Shown: positions 1 to 6,417, counted from the stretch's first letter. The stretch is 7,958 bases of DNA from Nitrospirota bacterium (GCA_021787505.1 JAJYLU010000063.1:1-7958), one strand, 5' to 3'. Translations and numbers: made by a program. The notes: a model not told the origin generated them from the letters alone.

Positions 1-2
1 TC

Positions 3-125
3 ATCTTTACTTTTATGTTCCTGAAATTCGCATCAGGGCTTGTCCTTTATTGGCTCGTCAACAACCTCCTCAGCATCATACAGCAGTTCTTCGTGAACAG
101 AAAACTCGCGAAGGAAAGCACCTGA
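3..125 (+). CDS. yidC: YidC membrane protein insertase, C-terminal end (partial)
   Basis: Frame 3 is open from the window edge to a TGA and encodes the last 40 residues of a protein whose start lies outside the window. The peptide reads [20 protein letters not shown] and then [15 protein letters not shown]. This matches the last transmembrane segment of YidC/Oxa1 insertases, where F-x-SGLVLYW-x-x-NN-x-LS-x-x-QQ is conserved, followed by a short basic tail. YidC inserts and folds inner-membrane proteins, alone or with SecYEG. In many bacteria it belongs to the rpmH-rnpA-yidC-(jag)-mnmE cluster, and mnmE follows here after 46 bases, which supports the call. No jag gene fits in the gap. The identification rests on a short fragment, but the motif and the context agree. 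Confidence 0.88.
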   Translation: MFTFMFLKFASGLVLYWLVNNLLSIIQQFFVNRKLAKEST

Positions 126-171
126 TCCGATCCCCGTATTCGCCTTATCCTTTATACTGTAAACTATCTTT

Positions 172-1554
172 ATGAATCTTCCCGACGACACAATCGCAGC
201 GATATCAACCCCTGTAGGCCAGGGCGGCATAGGCATCGTCAGGCTAAGCGGCCCGCGAGCGAGCGAGATCGCAGACAAGGTCTTCAGGCCCGGCGGGAGG
301 AAAGGCCTCGCAAAGGCGAAGACATTTTCAATGATGTACGGCCACGTGGTCGATCCAGCAAGCGGCAGAGAGATCGACGAGGTGCTTGTGACGGTGATGC
401 GGTCGCCCCGTTCCTATACGAAAGAGGATGTGGTCGAAATAAACTGTCACGGGGGAATGGTTGCGGTGCGGGGACTCCTCGCACTCCTCCTGTCGGAGGG
501 TGCGCGGCTTGCGGAACCGGGAGAATTTACAAAAAGGGCTTTTCTCAACGGAAGGATAAGCCTCACACAGGCCGAGGCTGTGATGGACCTCATCTCGGCG
601 AGGACCCGGGAGAGTATGAAGCTGGCGGTAGATCAGCTCAAAGGGAGACTTTCCGAAAAACTGGGCAGCCTTAGGGAATCCCTGATCGAAGTATGCGCGC
701 ACGCCGAGGCATATATCGATTTCCCTGAAGAAGAGATCGAGACAAAGACCTGCGAGGAATTGATCGCGCGTACCGGGGAGATAAAAGCCGAACTCGAAGG
801 CCTGTCGAAGACTTTTGAAGAGGCCCGTTTTTTCAGGGAAGGACTCTCGATAGCGATCGTGGGAAGACCGAATGTCGGGAAATCTTCCCTTTTGAATGCG
901 CTTCTAAAAAAAGACCGCGCTATCGTCACCGAAATACCGGGGACGACGCGGGACACCATCGAGGAATACCTTAATATACAGGGACTGCCGGTCAGGATCG
1001 TCGACACCGCGGGGATCAGGCATTCCGCTGAGGCGGTCGAGCGGGAGGGGATCAGACGAAGCCTCGACGCCCTGCAGTCCGCTGATTACGCAATCGCAGT
1101 ACTGGACGGAAGCGAGCCGCTGCATGCCGACGACATGGAGATACTCGAAATAATAAAGTCCAAGGCCGCGGTCATCGCGATCAACAAGTCGGACCTCGCA
1201 CCACAGATTTCCCCTGACGAGGTTTTCTTGCAGGCAAGGCCGTATATCCGGCTCTCCGCACTTCGCGGCGAGGGGATCGAAGAGCTGAAGTCCATGATAT
1301 TCCGAGCCAACCTGAAAGACTGGGAGGAGGAGCGGGAAGGGGTAGTCGTCACGAACATCAGGCATAAACAGGCGCTGGACCTGGCTGCCGCAGCCCTCGG
1401 ACGTGCGGCGAAGATCCTCGCCGAGAATCGCCCGCTCGAGATCTTCTCGATCGAGTTGAGGGACGCCGCCGACAGCATCGGAGAGATAACCGGCGCGATA
1501 ACGACCGACGATATCCTGAACAGGATATTCGACGATTTCTGTATAGGCAAGTAG
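172..1554 (+). CDS. mnmE: tRNA uridine-5-carboxymethylaminomethyl(34) synthesis GTPase MnmE
   Basis: MnmE, with MnmG, modifies the wobble uridine (U34) of tRNAs reading two-family-box codons; it binds GTP and a tetrahydrofolate derivative. The 460-residue length is usual for the family. Residues 1-120 form the folate-binding N-terminal domain, beginning DTIAAISTPVGQGGIGIVRL. A helical domain follows, with a Ras-like G domain inserted in it: P-loop GRPNVGKS at 231-238, GTTRDT at 257-262, DTAG at 278-281 and NKSD at 338-341. The protein ends FCIGK, the family's C-terminal FC(I/V)GK motif with the conserved Cys at 457. All key motifs are intact. The ATG start gives the typical MnmE N-terminus, although no strong Shine-Dalgarno sequence precedes it. 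The gene follows yidC by 46 bases and precedes the pyrophosphatase by 34 bases on the same strand, so co-transcription is likely. Confidence 0.97.
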   Translation: MNLPDDTIAAISTPVGQGGIGIVRLSGPRASEIADKVFRPGGRKGLAKAKTFSMMYGHVVDPASGREIDEVLVTVMRSPRSYTKEDVVEINCHGGMVAVRGLLALLLSEGARLAEPGEFTKRAFLNGRISLTQAEAVMDLISARTRESMKLAVDQLKGRLSEKLGSLRESLIEVCAHAEAYIDFPEEEIETKTCEELIARTGEIKAELEGLSKTFEEARFFREGLSIAIVGRPNVGKSSLLNALLKKDRAIVTEIPGTTRDTIEEYLNIQGLPVRIVDTAGIRHSAEAVEREGIRRSLDALQSADYAIAVLDGSEPLHADDMEILEIIKSKAAVIAINKSDLAPQISPDEVFLQARPYIRLSALRGEGIEELKSMIFRANLKDWEEEREGVVVTNIRHKQALDLAAAALGRAAKILAENRPLEIFSIELRDAADSIGEITGAITTDDILNRIFDDFCIGK

Positions 1555-1588
1555 CAGAGAATTTTGTAGAATGGAAAGATAAAAAGTC

Positions 1589-3244
1589 ATGCAGTCGAAA
1601 ATCGTATATGTGATAGGCCACAAGAATCCGGACACCGACTCGATCTGCTCGGCGATCGGCTACGCCCATTTCAAGAACCTGACGGACAAGAGGTTCCTCT
1701 TCACCCCGGCGCGTGCCGGCAAGACCAACGAGGAGACGCGGTTCGTTCTTGACCGCTTCGGGGTCCCCGCCCCCAACGAGGTCGAAAGCCTTGCAGCCAC
1801 GGTGAGCGATCTCGTGATGAAGAGGCCGGTTTCCGTTCATATCCGTGATTCGGTCCAGGCCCTCGCCCTGCTCATGAGGGAAAAAAACGTGAGGGCTGTC
1901 CCTGTTGTGGACGACGCCGGCAGGTTCTCGGGCATCGTCGGGCTGAAGGACATCGCACGTCATTACATGGAAAGCGTGGGATTTACCGACATCACCGGTG
2001 CACCGATAAGCCTGGACATCTTTATCAGGACACTCGAAGGCAGGGTGATCAGCAACTCCGGAAAAGTACAGCTGCTCACCGGGAAGATCTTTATTGCCGC
2101 GATGCAGAAGGGCTCTATCCTGAACAGGGTCGGGCAGGGGGACATCGTGATCGTCGGGGATCAGCAAGACGTCCAGATGGACCTTATACGGGCTGGATGC
2201 GGCGTCATCATCGTCTCGGACGGTATTCCGGTCGGCAATGAGGTTATCGCCGCCGCGGAGGGGCGCGGGACACTACTCATCTCATCGCCGCATCAGGCCT
2301 TTGCCACGGTCCAGTTGATGACGATGTCTGAGCCTGTCTCTTCGATCATGTGCAGTGAGAACCCGTCAGTCGGGCTCTATACGCCGATTTCGGAACTCAG
2401 GGAAAAGATCCTCGAATCCGAGTACCGCTCGGCAGTGGTTGTCGACAGCGACGACAGGCTGATCGGCTTTGTGACGCGGACCGACCTTCTGACCCCGGTA
2501 CGGAAAAAGGCGATCCTGGTGGACCACAACGAGGTATCGCAGGCGGTCGACAACATAGAAGAGGCCGAAATCCTCGAGATCATCGACCATCACCGTGTCG
2601 GCGATATATCGACTGTCGCCCCTATCTATGTCTACAACGATCCGATAGGAAGCACGTGTACGGTAGTGGCGGGAATGATGTTCCTCCACGGGGTGCATAT
2701 CCCCCCGGAGATCGCGGGACTCCTCCTCTCGGGTATCCTTTCGGACACCCTGATCCTCACGCTCTCTACGACCACGGACAGGGACAGGACCGCGGCGGAG
2801 CGTCTGGCCGAGATCGCGGGCGTCTCGATCAAAGATTACGGAAAAGAACTGCTCCGGGCCAGCATAAGCATACAGGGAAAGACCGCCGCCGAGCTTATCG
2901 CGGCCGACTTCAAGGAGTTCCTGATAGACGGCAGAAAGTTCGGGATAAGCCAGATGATGGTCCTTGATTGTAAGGACATCGACCTCAGGGAAGAGGAGTT
3001 TCTGGCTGAACTGGAGCGACTCAGGACGGCGAACAATTACGACCTTGCGGCACTGCTTGTCACGAACCCGCTCAGCGCAAAGCAGGAGAGGGTCCTACTG
3101 AAAGGCGAGACCTGGATAGTCGAGAAGGCCTTTCATGTGAAGGTCGAGGACAATACCTGTATCCTGCCCGAGGTGCTCTCCCGGAAGAAGGACTTCATCC
3201 CTGCGCTCGGCCGCGCGCTCAGCATGAGCAGGCGGGGCGGGTAG
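1589..3244 (+). CDS. Family II manganese-dependent inorganic pyrophosphatase with CBS-DRTGG-CBS regulatory insert
   Basis: This cytosolic enzyme hydrolyses pyrophosphate to two phosphates and so pulls biosynthetic reactions forward. The N-terminus holds the metal-binding motif GHKNPDTDS (10-18). A long insert follows: a first CBS motif (about 73-125), a DRTGG-like domain (about 135-235) and a second CBS motif (about 245-302). The catalytic DHH domain then resumes with VDHNE (311-315) and IDHHR (332-336), and includes LSGILSDT (380-387) with a TTT-rich substrate segment just after. The DHHA2 domain ends with the substrate-binding SRKK (531-534). The total of 551 residues suits CBS-type enzymes rather than the plain ones of about 310. 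In characterised relatives the CBS pair binds adenine nucleotides: AMP and ADP inhibit, while ATP or Ap4A activate. The ATG gives a canonical N-terminus; the upstream GGAAAG is a weak ribosome binding site. It probably shares the mnmE transcript. Confidence 0.95.
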   Translation: MQSKIVYVIGHKNPDTDSICSAIGYAHFKNLTDKRFLFTPARAGKTNEETRFVLDRFGVPAPNEVESLAATVSDLVMKRPVSVHIRDSVQALALLMREKNVRAVPVVDDAGRFSGIVGLKDIARHYMESVGFTDITGAPISLDIFIRTLEGRVISNSGKVQLLTGKIFIAAMQKGSILNRVGQGDIVIVGDQQDVQMDLIRAGCGVIIVSDGIPVGNEVIAAAEGRGTLLISSPHQAFATVQLMTMSEPVSSIMCSENPSVGLYTPISELREKILESEYRSAVVVDSDDRLIGFVTRTDLLTPVRKKAILVDHNEVSQAVDNIEEAEILEIIDHHRVGDISTVAPIYVYNDPIGSTCTVVAGMMFLHGVHIPPEIAGLLLSGILSDTLILTLSTTTDRDRTAAERLAEIAGVSIKDYGKELLRASISIQGKTAAELIAADFKEFLIDGRKFGISQMMVLDCKDIDLREEEFLAELERLRTANNYDLAALLVTNPLSAKQERVLLKGETWIVEKAFHVKVEDNTCILPEVLSRKKDFIPALGRALSMSRRGG

Positions 3245-3281
3245 ATCTGCGCTCCGGTTTTTAATCCCCTTCGGAATTTTG

Positions 3282-3287
3282 TATACT
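3282..3287 (+). promoter_or_regulatory. Possible -10 box of the tRNA-Leu promoter
   Basis: TATACT matches the sigma-70 -10 consensus at five of six positions and lies 33 bases before the mature 5' end of tRNA-Leu, in the AT-rich spacer after the pyrophosphatase gene. No good -35 box is visible at the right distance; only a T-rich stretch around 3258-3264 is present. It is a candidate only. Confidence 0.3.
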
Positions 3288-3320
3288 ATATGACTATATC
3301 TGCCGGAGCACTCCGAATGT

Positions 3321-3407
3321 GCCGGTGTGGTGGAACTGGCAGACGCGCCGGACTCAAAATCCGGTGGGGGCAACCCCGTGTCGGTTCGATTCCGACCACC
3401 GGCACCA
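3321..3407 (+). tRNA. tRNA-Leu (anticodon CAA)
   Basis: The 87-base gene folds as a class II tRNA. The acceptor stem pairs GCCGGTG (3321-3327) with CACCGGC (3397-3403), followed by discriminator A and an encoded CCA (3405-3407). The anticodon stem pairs CCGGA (3348-3352) with TCCGG (3360-3364) around the loop CTCAAAA, which places anticodon CAA at 3355-3357 and so reads UUG codons. The long variable arm (GGGG/CCCC) and the TTCGATT T loop are standard for leucine tRNA. The gene is complete and appears functional. Its 3' part, from the first base of the anticodon loop onward, is exactly repeated at 5182-5245, which marks it as the probable insertion site of a mobile element. Confidence 0.97.
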
Positions 3408-3416
3408 TATTTTTCA
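3353..3416 (+). repeat. 64-bp direct repeat, left copy (candidate att site in tRNA-Leu)
   Basis: These bases are identical to 5182-5245 with no mismatch. The repeat begins at the first base of the anticodon loop, covers the rest of the tRNA including CCA, and continues 9 bases further (tatttttca). Identity ends sharply on both sides. The anticodon loop is a known crossover region for tyrosine recombinases that integrate into tRNA genes, so this is read as the attachment site that keeps the tRNA whole. Confidence 0.8.
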
Positions 3417-3616
3417 GTGGCTTATGCCCTGTCCGACCCAGGCGCAAGCCGGCGTCGTTCTTCTGACAAAATGCACCGCGTTATACAGGATACAATAATT
3501 TCTGTTTCTTCCTATAACCGAAACTGTCGCTCTTTTTGCCTCAGGTGTAAGGTTACTTCTGGAAGAAACGCAATGCGTTTAGTCGGGTCTGCTATCAATG
3601 ACGCCTACGAACCGGG

Positions 3617-3622
3617 TATAAT
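3617..3622 (+). promoter_or_regulatory. Possible -10 box upstream of tatA
   Basis: TATAAT is a perfect consensus -10 hexamer 19 bases before the tatA ATG. Transcription starting about seven bases downstream would leave a very short leader, with the AGGAGG ribosome site almost at its 5' end. No clear -35 box is visible 16-18 bases upstream. The match may be chance in an AT-rich stretch. Confidence 0.3.
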
Positions 3623-3641
3623 GATAAAAAAGGAGGTCGCT

Positions 3642-3890
3642 ATGTTTGAAGGATTGTTCCAGCCACTGCATCTGATAGTGATACTGGCCATTGTGCTTAT
3701 CATCTTCGGGCCTGGAAAACTTCCCGAGATTGGTGCCGGGCTCGGTAAGAGCATAAGAGAATTCAAAAAGGCTATGTCTGATGCAAACAAGGATATTGAC
3801 GTTACCCCGCAGCCAAAGGAAATAACATCTCCCACGACGATGGAGGCGAAGCAGGAGACGACCCAGAAGGAAACCGCCAAGGGAAACTAG
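3642..3890 (+). CDS. tatA: Sec-independent (twin-arginine) translocase subunit TatA
   Basis: TatA oligomerises in the inner membrane to form the passage through which TatBC-bound folded proteins are exported. The 82-residue product has the family plan: a short periplasmic N-terminus, one transmembrane helix (about 9-23, [13 protein letters not shown]), the hinge [10 protein letters not shown] with the conserved FGP, an amphipathic helix (about 30-48) and a polar, low-complexity tail rich in T, E and K. The start is the ATG at 3642, preceded by AGGAGG (3631-3636) at good spacing. The reading frame is open back into tRNA-Leu, but that part is not a real N-terminus. No tatB or tatC is nearby. 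A terminator follows at once, so it is probably a single-gene unit. TatB is less likely given the length and the hinge. Confidence 0.92.
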   Translation: MFEGLFQPLHLIVILAIVLIIFGPGKLPEIGAGLGKSIREFKKAMSDANKDIDVTPQPKEITSPTTMEAKQETTQKETAKGN

Positions 3891-3898
3891 AGCTGTTA

Positions 3899-3943
3899 AA
3901 AAAGAAGCGCCCCGGAGTGGAGAAGACACCCCAGGCGCTTTTT
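3899..3943 (+). terminator. Rho-independent terminator of tatA
   Basis: The outer stem pairs AAGCGCC (3905-3911) with GGCGCTT (3934-3940). Inner pairing GTG/CAC is interrupted by mismatches, and a T run (3939-3943) follows. The hairpin begins 14 bases after the tatA stop codon. The upstream A run (aaaaaa) would also make it partly bidirectional. Confidence 0.75.
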
Positions 3944-4043
3944 ACGGAAAGTAACTGGATGATACAATTTTTGGATCTTATCCATAAAACTGCATAATCA
4001 CTTACCAGCTTCTTACAACTTGTGAGACAGTGGGCAAAAGATA

Positions 4044-4919
4044 GTGAACTTTCTAGTGAGTCTTGAGAAACGAAGTAAGTTCTTTGGAATACTAGTGGGA
4101 TTTGCACTCATCGGAGCAGTAGGTTTCCTGGATTTCCTGACGGGGTATGAAATCGCATTTTCGTTATTCTATTTGATTCCCATTTCTCTAGTCACCTGGC
4201 TCACAGGCCGCCGGCTCGGAATAGTGGCGTCTCTTGCCAGTGCCGCAGTTTGGCTTATTTCGGATTTGGCGGCAGGGAATTCATACTCGCATCCTGGCAT
4301 CTATGCTTGGAATACACTCATGGGATTTGGTTTCTTTCTTATAGTCACGTTCCTGTTGTCAACATTGAGAAAGGCAATGGAACATGAGAGAGAATTATCC
4401 CATACGGACTATTTGACCGGTGCAGTGAATTCACGTTTCTTCTTTGATTTGTTGGAAATAGAAATTGACCGCTCCCATAGATATGAACATCCGTTTACTA
4501 TAGCCTATATCGACATAGACAACTTTAAAGTTGTGAATGACCGGTTCGGACATTGCATAGGTGACCAAGTTCTCCGCGCTGTGGTCAAGCAGGCTAGAAA
4601 GCATTTGCGGAAAACAGATGTGGTTGCGCGGCTCGGCGGCGATGAATTTGCATTGCTATTGCCAGAAACTGACCAGGATTCCGCTCACATTGCACTTTCT
4701 AAGCTTCAAAGCGACATCGCGGCAGAAATGCAACAAAGCAATTGGCCGGTGACACTTAGCATCGGTGCATTGACTTGCGTTGACGCGCCCCATACAGCAG
4801 AAGAACTAGTTAGAATGGCTGACGATTTGATGTACTCAGTAAAACGTGGCAGCAAGAATGCGATCAAATGCTTAACTTGCACGGGCGGACCCTTGCGGCC
4901 AGCCGACATCGCGCCCTAA
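4044..4919 (+). CDS. Membrane-bound GGDEF diguanylate cyclase
   Basis: The product would make cyclic di-GMP from two GTP at the inner face of the membrane. Four hydrophobic segments (about 13-31, 36-52, 57-75 and 86-106) form an N-terminal membrane sensor region. A short linker leads to the GGDEF domain, which begins DYLTG (122-126). The metal and substrate segment IDIDNFK (156-162) and the active-site motif GGDEF (198-202) are intact, so the enzyme should be active. RKTD (189-192) lies exactly five residues before GGDEF and is a proper RxxD inhibitory site, so feedback inhibition by c-di-GMP is likely. KRGSKN (267-272) closes the domain. No EAL domain is present. The start is the GTG at 4044; another in-frame GTG lies at 4056, and neither has a strong Shine-Dalgarno site. 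The gene lies inside the repeat-bounded segment and is AT-richer than the housekeeping genes, suggesting acquisition. The signal sensed is unknown. Confidence 0.9.
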   Translation: MNFLVSLEKRSKFFGILVGFALIGAVGFLDFLTGYEIAFSLFYLIPISLVTWLTGRRLGIVASLASAAVWLISDLAAGNSYSHPGIYAWNTLMGFGFFLIVTFLLSTLRKAMEHERELSHTDYLTGAVNSRFFFDLLEIEIDRSHRYEHPFTIAYIDIDNFKVVNDRFGHCIGDQVLRAVVKQARKHLRKTDVVARLGGDEFALLLPETDQDSAHIALSKLQSDIAAEMQQSNWPVTLSIGALTCVDAPHTAEELVRMADDLMYSVKRGSKNAIKCLTCTGGPLRPADIAP

Positions 4920-5071
4920 CGCGACTGACACATCGGTTCTGCACATTTTTTTTCGAAAATCCTCAACAGTTTCAATCCTTAAGTAGCTCTTTTGTTTGTC
5001 GGTGCAAGCAAAAAAAATCGTCTGAAGAGATAAAATGTTTTTGTGCCTGTCTACCTGTAGATCGTCATGAT

Positions 5072-5101
5072 TTGACCTGACTGTATCCGATAATGTATAG
5101 A
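5072..5101 (+). promoter_or_regulatory. Candidate sigma-70 promoter before the right repeat
   Basis: TTGACC (5072-5077) and TATAGA (5096-5101), 18 bases apart, make a good promoter pair. A transcript starting near 5108 would carry a small hairpin CCATTG-ATTG-CAATGG (5111-5126), then AGGAG (5151-5155) and an ATG at 5162. All the parts of a gene start are in order, although what follows is tRNA-derived sequence. Confidence 0.45.
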
Positions 5102-5161
5102 AAAGAAGACCCATTGATTGCAATGGATCATTCCATGCCTTCAAGGGGTTAGGAGATTCCG

Positions 5162-5323
5162 ATGAAAAATCCTTTTCCGTTCTCAAAATCCGGTGGGGGC
5201 AACCCCGTGTCGGTTCGATTCCGACCACCGGCACCATATTTTTCAAGAGGCTTGAGACCCGAAATCTTTAGGGCTGTTGTTCGGATCAAATCAAAAAACC
5301 TCGTTTCCTTCACAGAGATTTAA
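5162..5323 (+). pseudogene. Gene start fused into the tRNA-Leu fragment (53-codon frame)
   Basis: The frame begins with ATG, six bases after AGGAG, and opens MKNPFPF. After seven codons it enters the right tRNA repeat and reads [20 protein letters not shown], the familiar meaningless translation of a tRNA 3' end. It continues through non-repeat sequence to a TAA. The good promoter and ribosome site suggest a real gene whose body was replaced when the att junction formed, or a leader peptide made only by chance. If the segment were excised as a circle, this frame would run without a stop into the tatA frame. No function can be assigned, and a translated 53-residue product is unproven. Confidence 0.35.
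5182..5245 (+). repeat. 64-bp direct repeat, right copy (tRNA-Leu 3' fragment, candidate att site)
   Basis: This is an exact copy of 3353-3416. It contains the anticodon loop, the 3' half of the anticodon stem, the variable arm, the T arm and the acceptor 3' strand with CCA. It lacks the acceptor 5' strand and the D arm, so it cannot make a tRNA. Sequence before it (ttccgtt) differs from the tRNA, apart from CCG at matching positions. Confidence 0.85.
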
Positions 5324-5374
5324 GAGTTCCGCAAGCACCAATACCTGTGCCCACCGGCCGCTACCCATACTTGA

Positions 5375-5406
5375 GTAAGGCAAGACTCTATTTGTCTTAC
5401 ACAAAT
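5375..5406 (+). repeat. Hairpin repeat, copy A (GTAAGGCAA ... TTGTCTTAC)
   Basis: GTAAGGCAA (5375-5383) pairs with TTGTCTTAC (5392-5400), with one G-T wobble, and ACAAAT follows. The reverse complement of 7327-7358 aligns along the same 32 bases with roughly two thirds identity, mismatches falling mostly in the loop. At the fifth position of the stem an A-T pair in one copy is a G-C pair in the other. This suggests a dispersed hairpin family, perhaps REP-like. It lies in the gene-free spacer 5324-5500. Confidence 0.45.
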
Positions 5407-5455
5407 GATCGACCGGAGGTGATGGATGTCGGGGGTGTACGTCATTTTTTGTTTT

Positions 5456-5483
5456 GCAGGGGCAATTCATGAATTGCCCCTGC
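5456..5483. repeat. Perfect 28-bp palindrome downstream of the OmpA-family gene
   Basis: Each arm is 14 bases (GCAGGGGCAATTCA) and the whole is its own reverse complement. It lies 18 bases past the 3' end of the convergent OmpA-family gene. It is not a standard intrinsic terminator for that gene, because the - strand transcript would have A-rich, not U-rich, sequence after the stem. It resembles REP-type palindromes that recur between genes in environmental bacteria. It could still stabilise the 3' end of the mRNA. Confidence 0.7.
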
Positions 5484-5500
5484 TTGCTGCGCCCTTTGTG

Positions 5501-6355
5501 TTACTGCTGTACCAGTTCGACCCGCCGGTTCTTGGCCTTACCTTCATCTGAGCCGTTCGATGCGACAGGAGAAAGGGATGCCATGCCGAAGGCCTTAAGG
5601 CGTGCGGCTGCGATCCCGTGCTTGCCGGTCAGGGTTTTGACAACCGCATTCGCACGGTCCTTCGAGAGTTTCATATTGGAATCGAGCGAGCCTACGTTGT
5701 CGGTATGGCCTACTACATACAGCCTCAGCGAGCCTTTGTTTTTGAGGAGCTTCGCTATCTCCGATATGGCGGCGTCGGATTCCGGCTTGATGTCGGCCTT
5801 GCCGGTGTCGAAGTATATGCCGTAGACGGAAACGTGGCCGGTGGTACTGATGTCGTTGCCCATGGCAGCAGCGTCAGCCGTCACCTCCTGCTTCATGCCT
5901 TCTTTTTCGACGATCGTAAGCTCATAAGAGGAGTCAGTTGCTTTTACATGGACCCATGTTTCTTTGCCTCCCTTCTGAACCATGATAGTCGAAGACCGGA
6001 AGACGCCCCATTGGCCGGCAACATCAACTAGGACCTTACCGCCGATATTCTTGAGTGCATTTTCGACGTTTCTGACGATCTTGAGGTTCCCGGGCTTGGC
6101 GGCACCTTTGTCGAGATCATATCGGATAACGTACTTGTGGCCCTCGACGTTTACCGGGACAGGCTTTTTGTTCTGGTCGACAGTAAATTTAAAGCTGTCG
6201 AATTCGATGTCCTTATAATCAGATATATGGAAGTTTGGCATCCTCGAAAGCAGGGGGTGATCCTTGGACCCTTTTTTGTCCTGCGCTGCGGCCGAGAGTC
6301 CAACAATTGCCAGAACAAAGAAAAGACTGAAGACTGCTGCCGTGATCTTTTTCAT
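5501..6355 (-). CDS. Exported OmpA-family protein with peptidoglycan-binding C-terminal domain
   Basis: The 284-residue product probably tethers the cell envelope to peptidoglycan. An N-terminal signal peptide (MKK, a hydrophobic core at about 5-21, then SAAAQ) points to Sec export with cleavage near residue 24; there is no lipobox Cys. Residues 33-165 (starting DHPLLSRMPNFHISDY) resemble the DUF4892-type domain seen before some OmpA domains; this match is from memory. The C-terminal OmpA/MotB domain (about 175-282) shows IYFDTGKADIKPES, VVGHTDNVGS (214-223), LSKDRA (230-235) and NRRVEL (276-281). Asp219 and Arg234 have the spacing of the diaminopimelate-binding pair in characterised OmpA domains. 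The ATG start follows GGAGGG at 7 bases. The gene seems to be a single unit, transcribed toward the tRNA-linked segment. Confidence 0.88.
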   Translation of the reverse strand: MKKITAAVFSLFFVLAIVGLSAAAQDKKGSKDHPLLSRMPNFHISDYKDIEFDSFKFTVDQNKKPVPVNVEGHKYVIRYDLDKGAAKPGNLKIVRNVENALKNIGGKVLVDVAGQWGVFRSSTIMVQKGGKETWVHVKATDSSYELTIVEKEGMKQEVTADAAAMGNDISTTGHVSVYGIYFDTGKADIKPESDAAISEIAKLLKNKGSLRLYVVGHTDNVGSLDSNMKLSKDRANAVVKTLTGKHGIAAARLKAFGMASLSPVASNGSDEGKAKNRRVELVQQ

Positions 6356-6389
6356 ATTACTGCCCTCCGCGTAAATAAAATTGCATTAG

Positions 6390-6417
6390 GATATAGCATG
6401 GAAGCAAACAATGTAAA
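6390..6417 (-). promoter_or_regulatory. Candidate promoter of the OmpA-family gene
   Basis: On the - strand, TTTACA (6417-6412) and TATATC (6395-6390) are 16 bases apart, and TGC before the -10 box gives an extended -10 (TGnTATATC). The predicted start lies about 25-30 bases before the ATG, leaving room for the GGAGGG ribosome site. Confidence 0.45.

Larger units (their letters stand above)
3417..5245 (+). mobile_element. Candidate small integrated element or island remnant in tRNA-Leu, carrying tatA and a diguanylate cyclase
   Basis: The segment is bounded by a whole tRNA-Leu on the left and an exact copy of the tRNA 3' part on the right, a repeat unit of 1829 bp. Inside are tatA, a GGDEF diguanylate cyclase and a short gene start at the right edge. 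The cyclase half looks distinctly richer in A and T than mnmE or the pyrophosphatase, as judged by eye. No integrase, excisionase or replication gene is visible, so the element would be non-autonomous, a deletion remnant, or moved by an integrase elsewhere. An alternative is a local duplication of the tRNA end without site-specific recombination. The sharp start of the repeat at the anticodon loop favours integration. Confidence 0.55.

Noticed and set aside
33..278. A - strand frame covering the yidC-mnmE junction
   Set aside because: It is antisense to the true YidC C-terminus and the conserved MnmE start and has no family resemblance.
3327..3641. An open frame through tRNA-Leu ([15 protein letters not shown]...) joined in frame to tatA, as an N-terminal extension
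   Set aside because: The peptide is the well-known false translation of a leucine tRNA gene. The tatA ATG at 3642 has its own AGGAGG and gives a canonical TatA N-terminus.
4906..5160. Integron attC-like ends (CCCTAAC at the end of the cyclase gene and GTTAGGA near 5148)
   Set aside because: The spacing is about 230 bases, the inner L boxes are not visible, and the arms do not pair beyond the short core.
4872..5246. A - strand frame with [15 protein letters not shown]
   Set aside because: This is the reverse-strand translation of the tRNA fragment, a common misannotation; the rest resembles no protein.
5320..5500. CRISPR-like or tandem repeat structure in the spacer
   Set aside because: Only single hairpins and one palindrome are present; there are no regularly spaced repeats.
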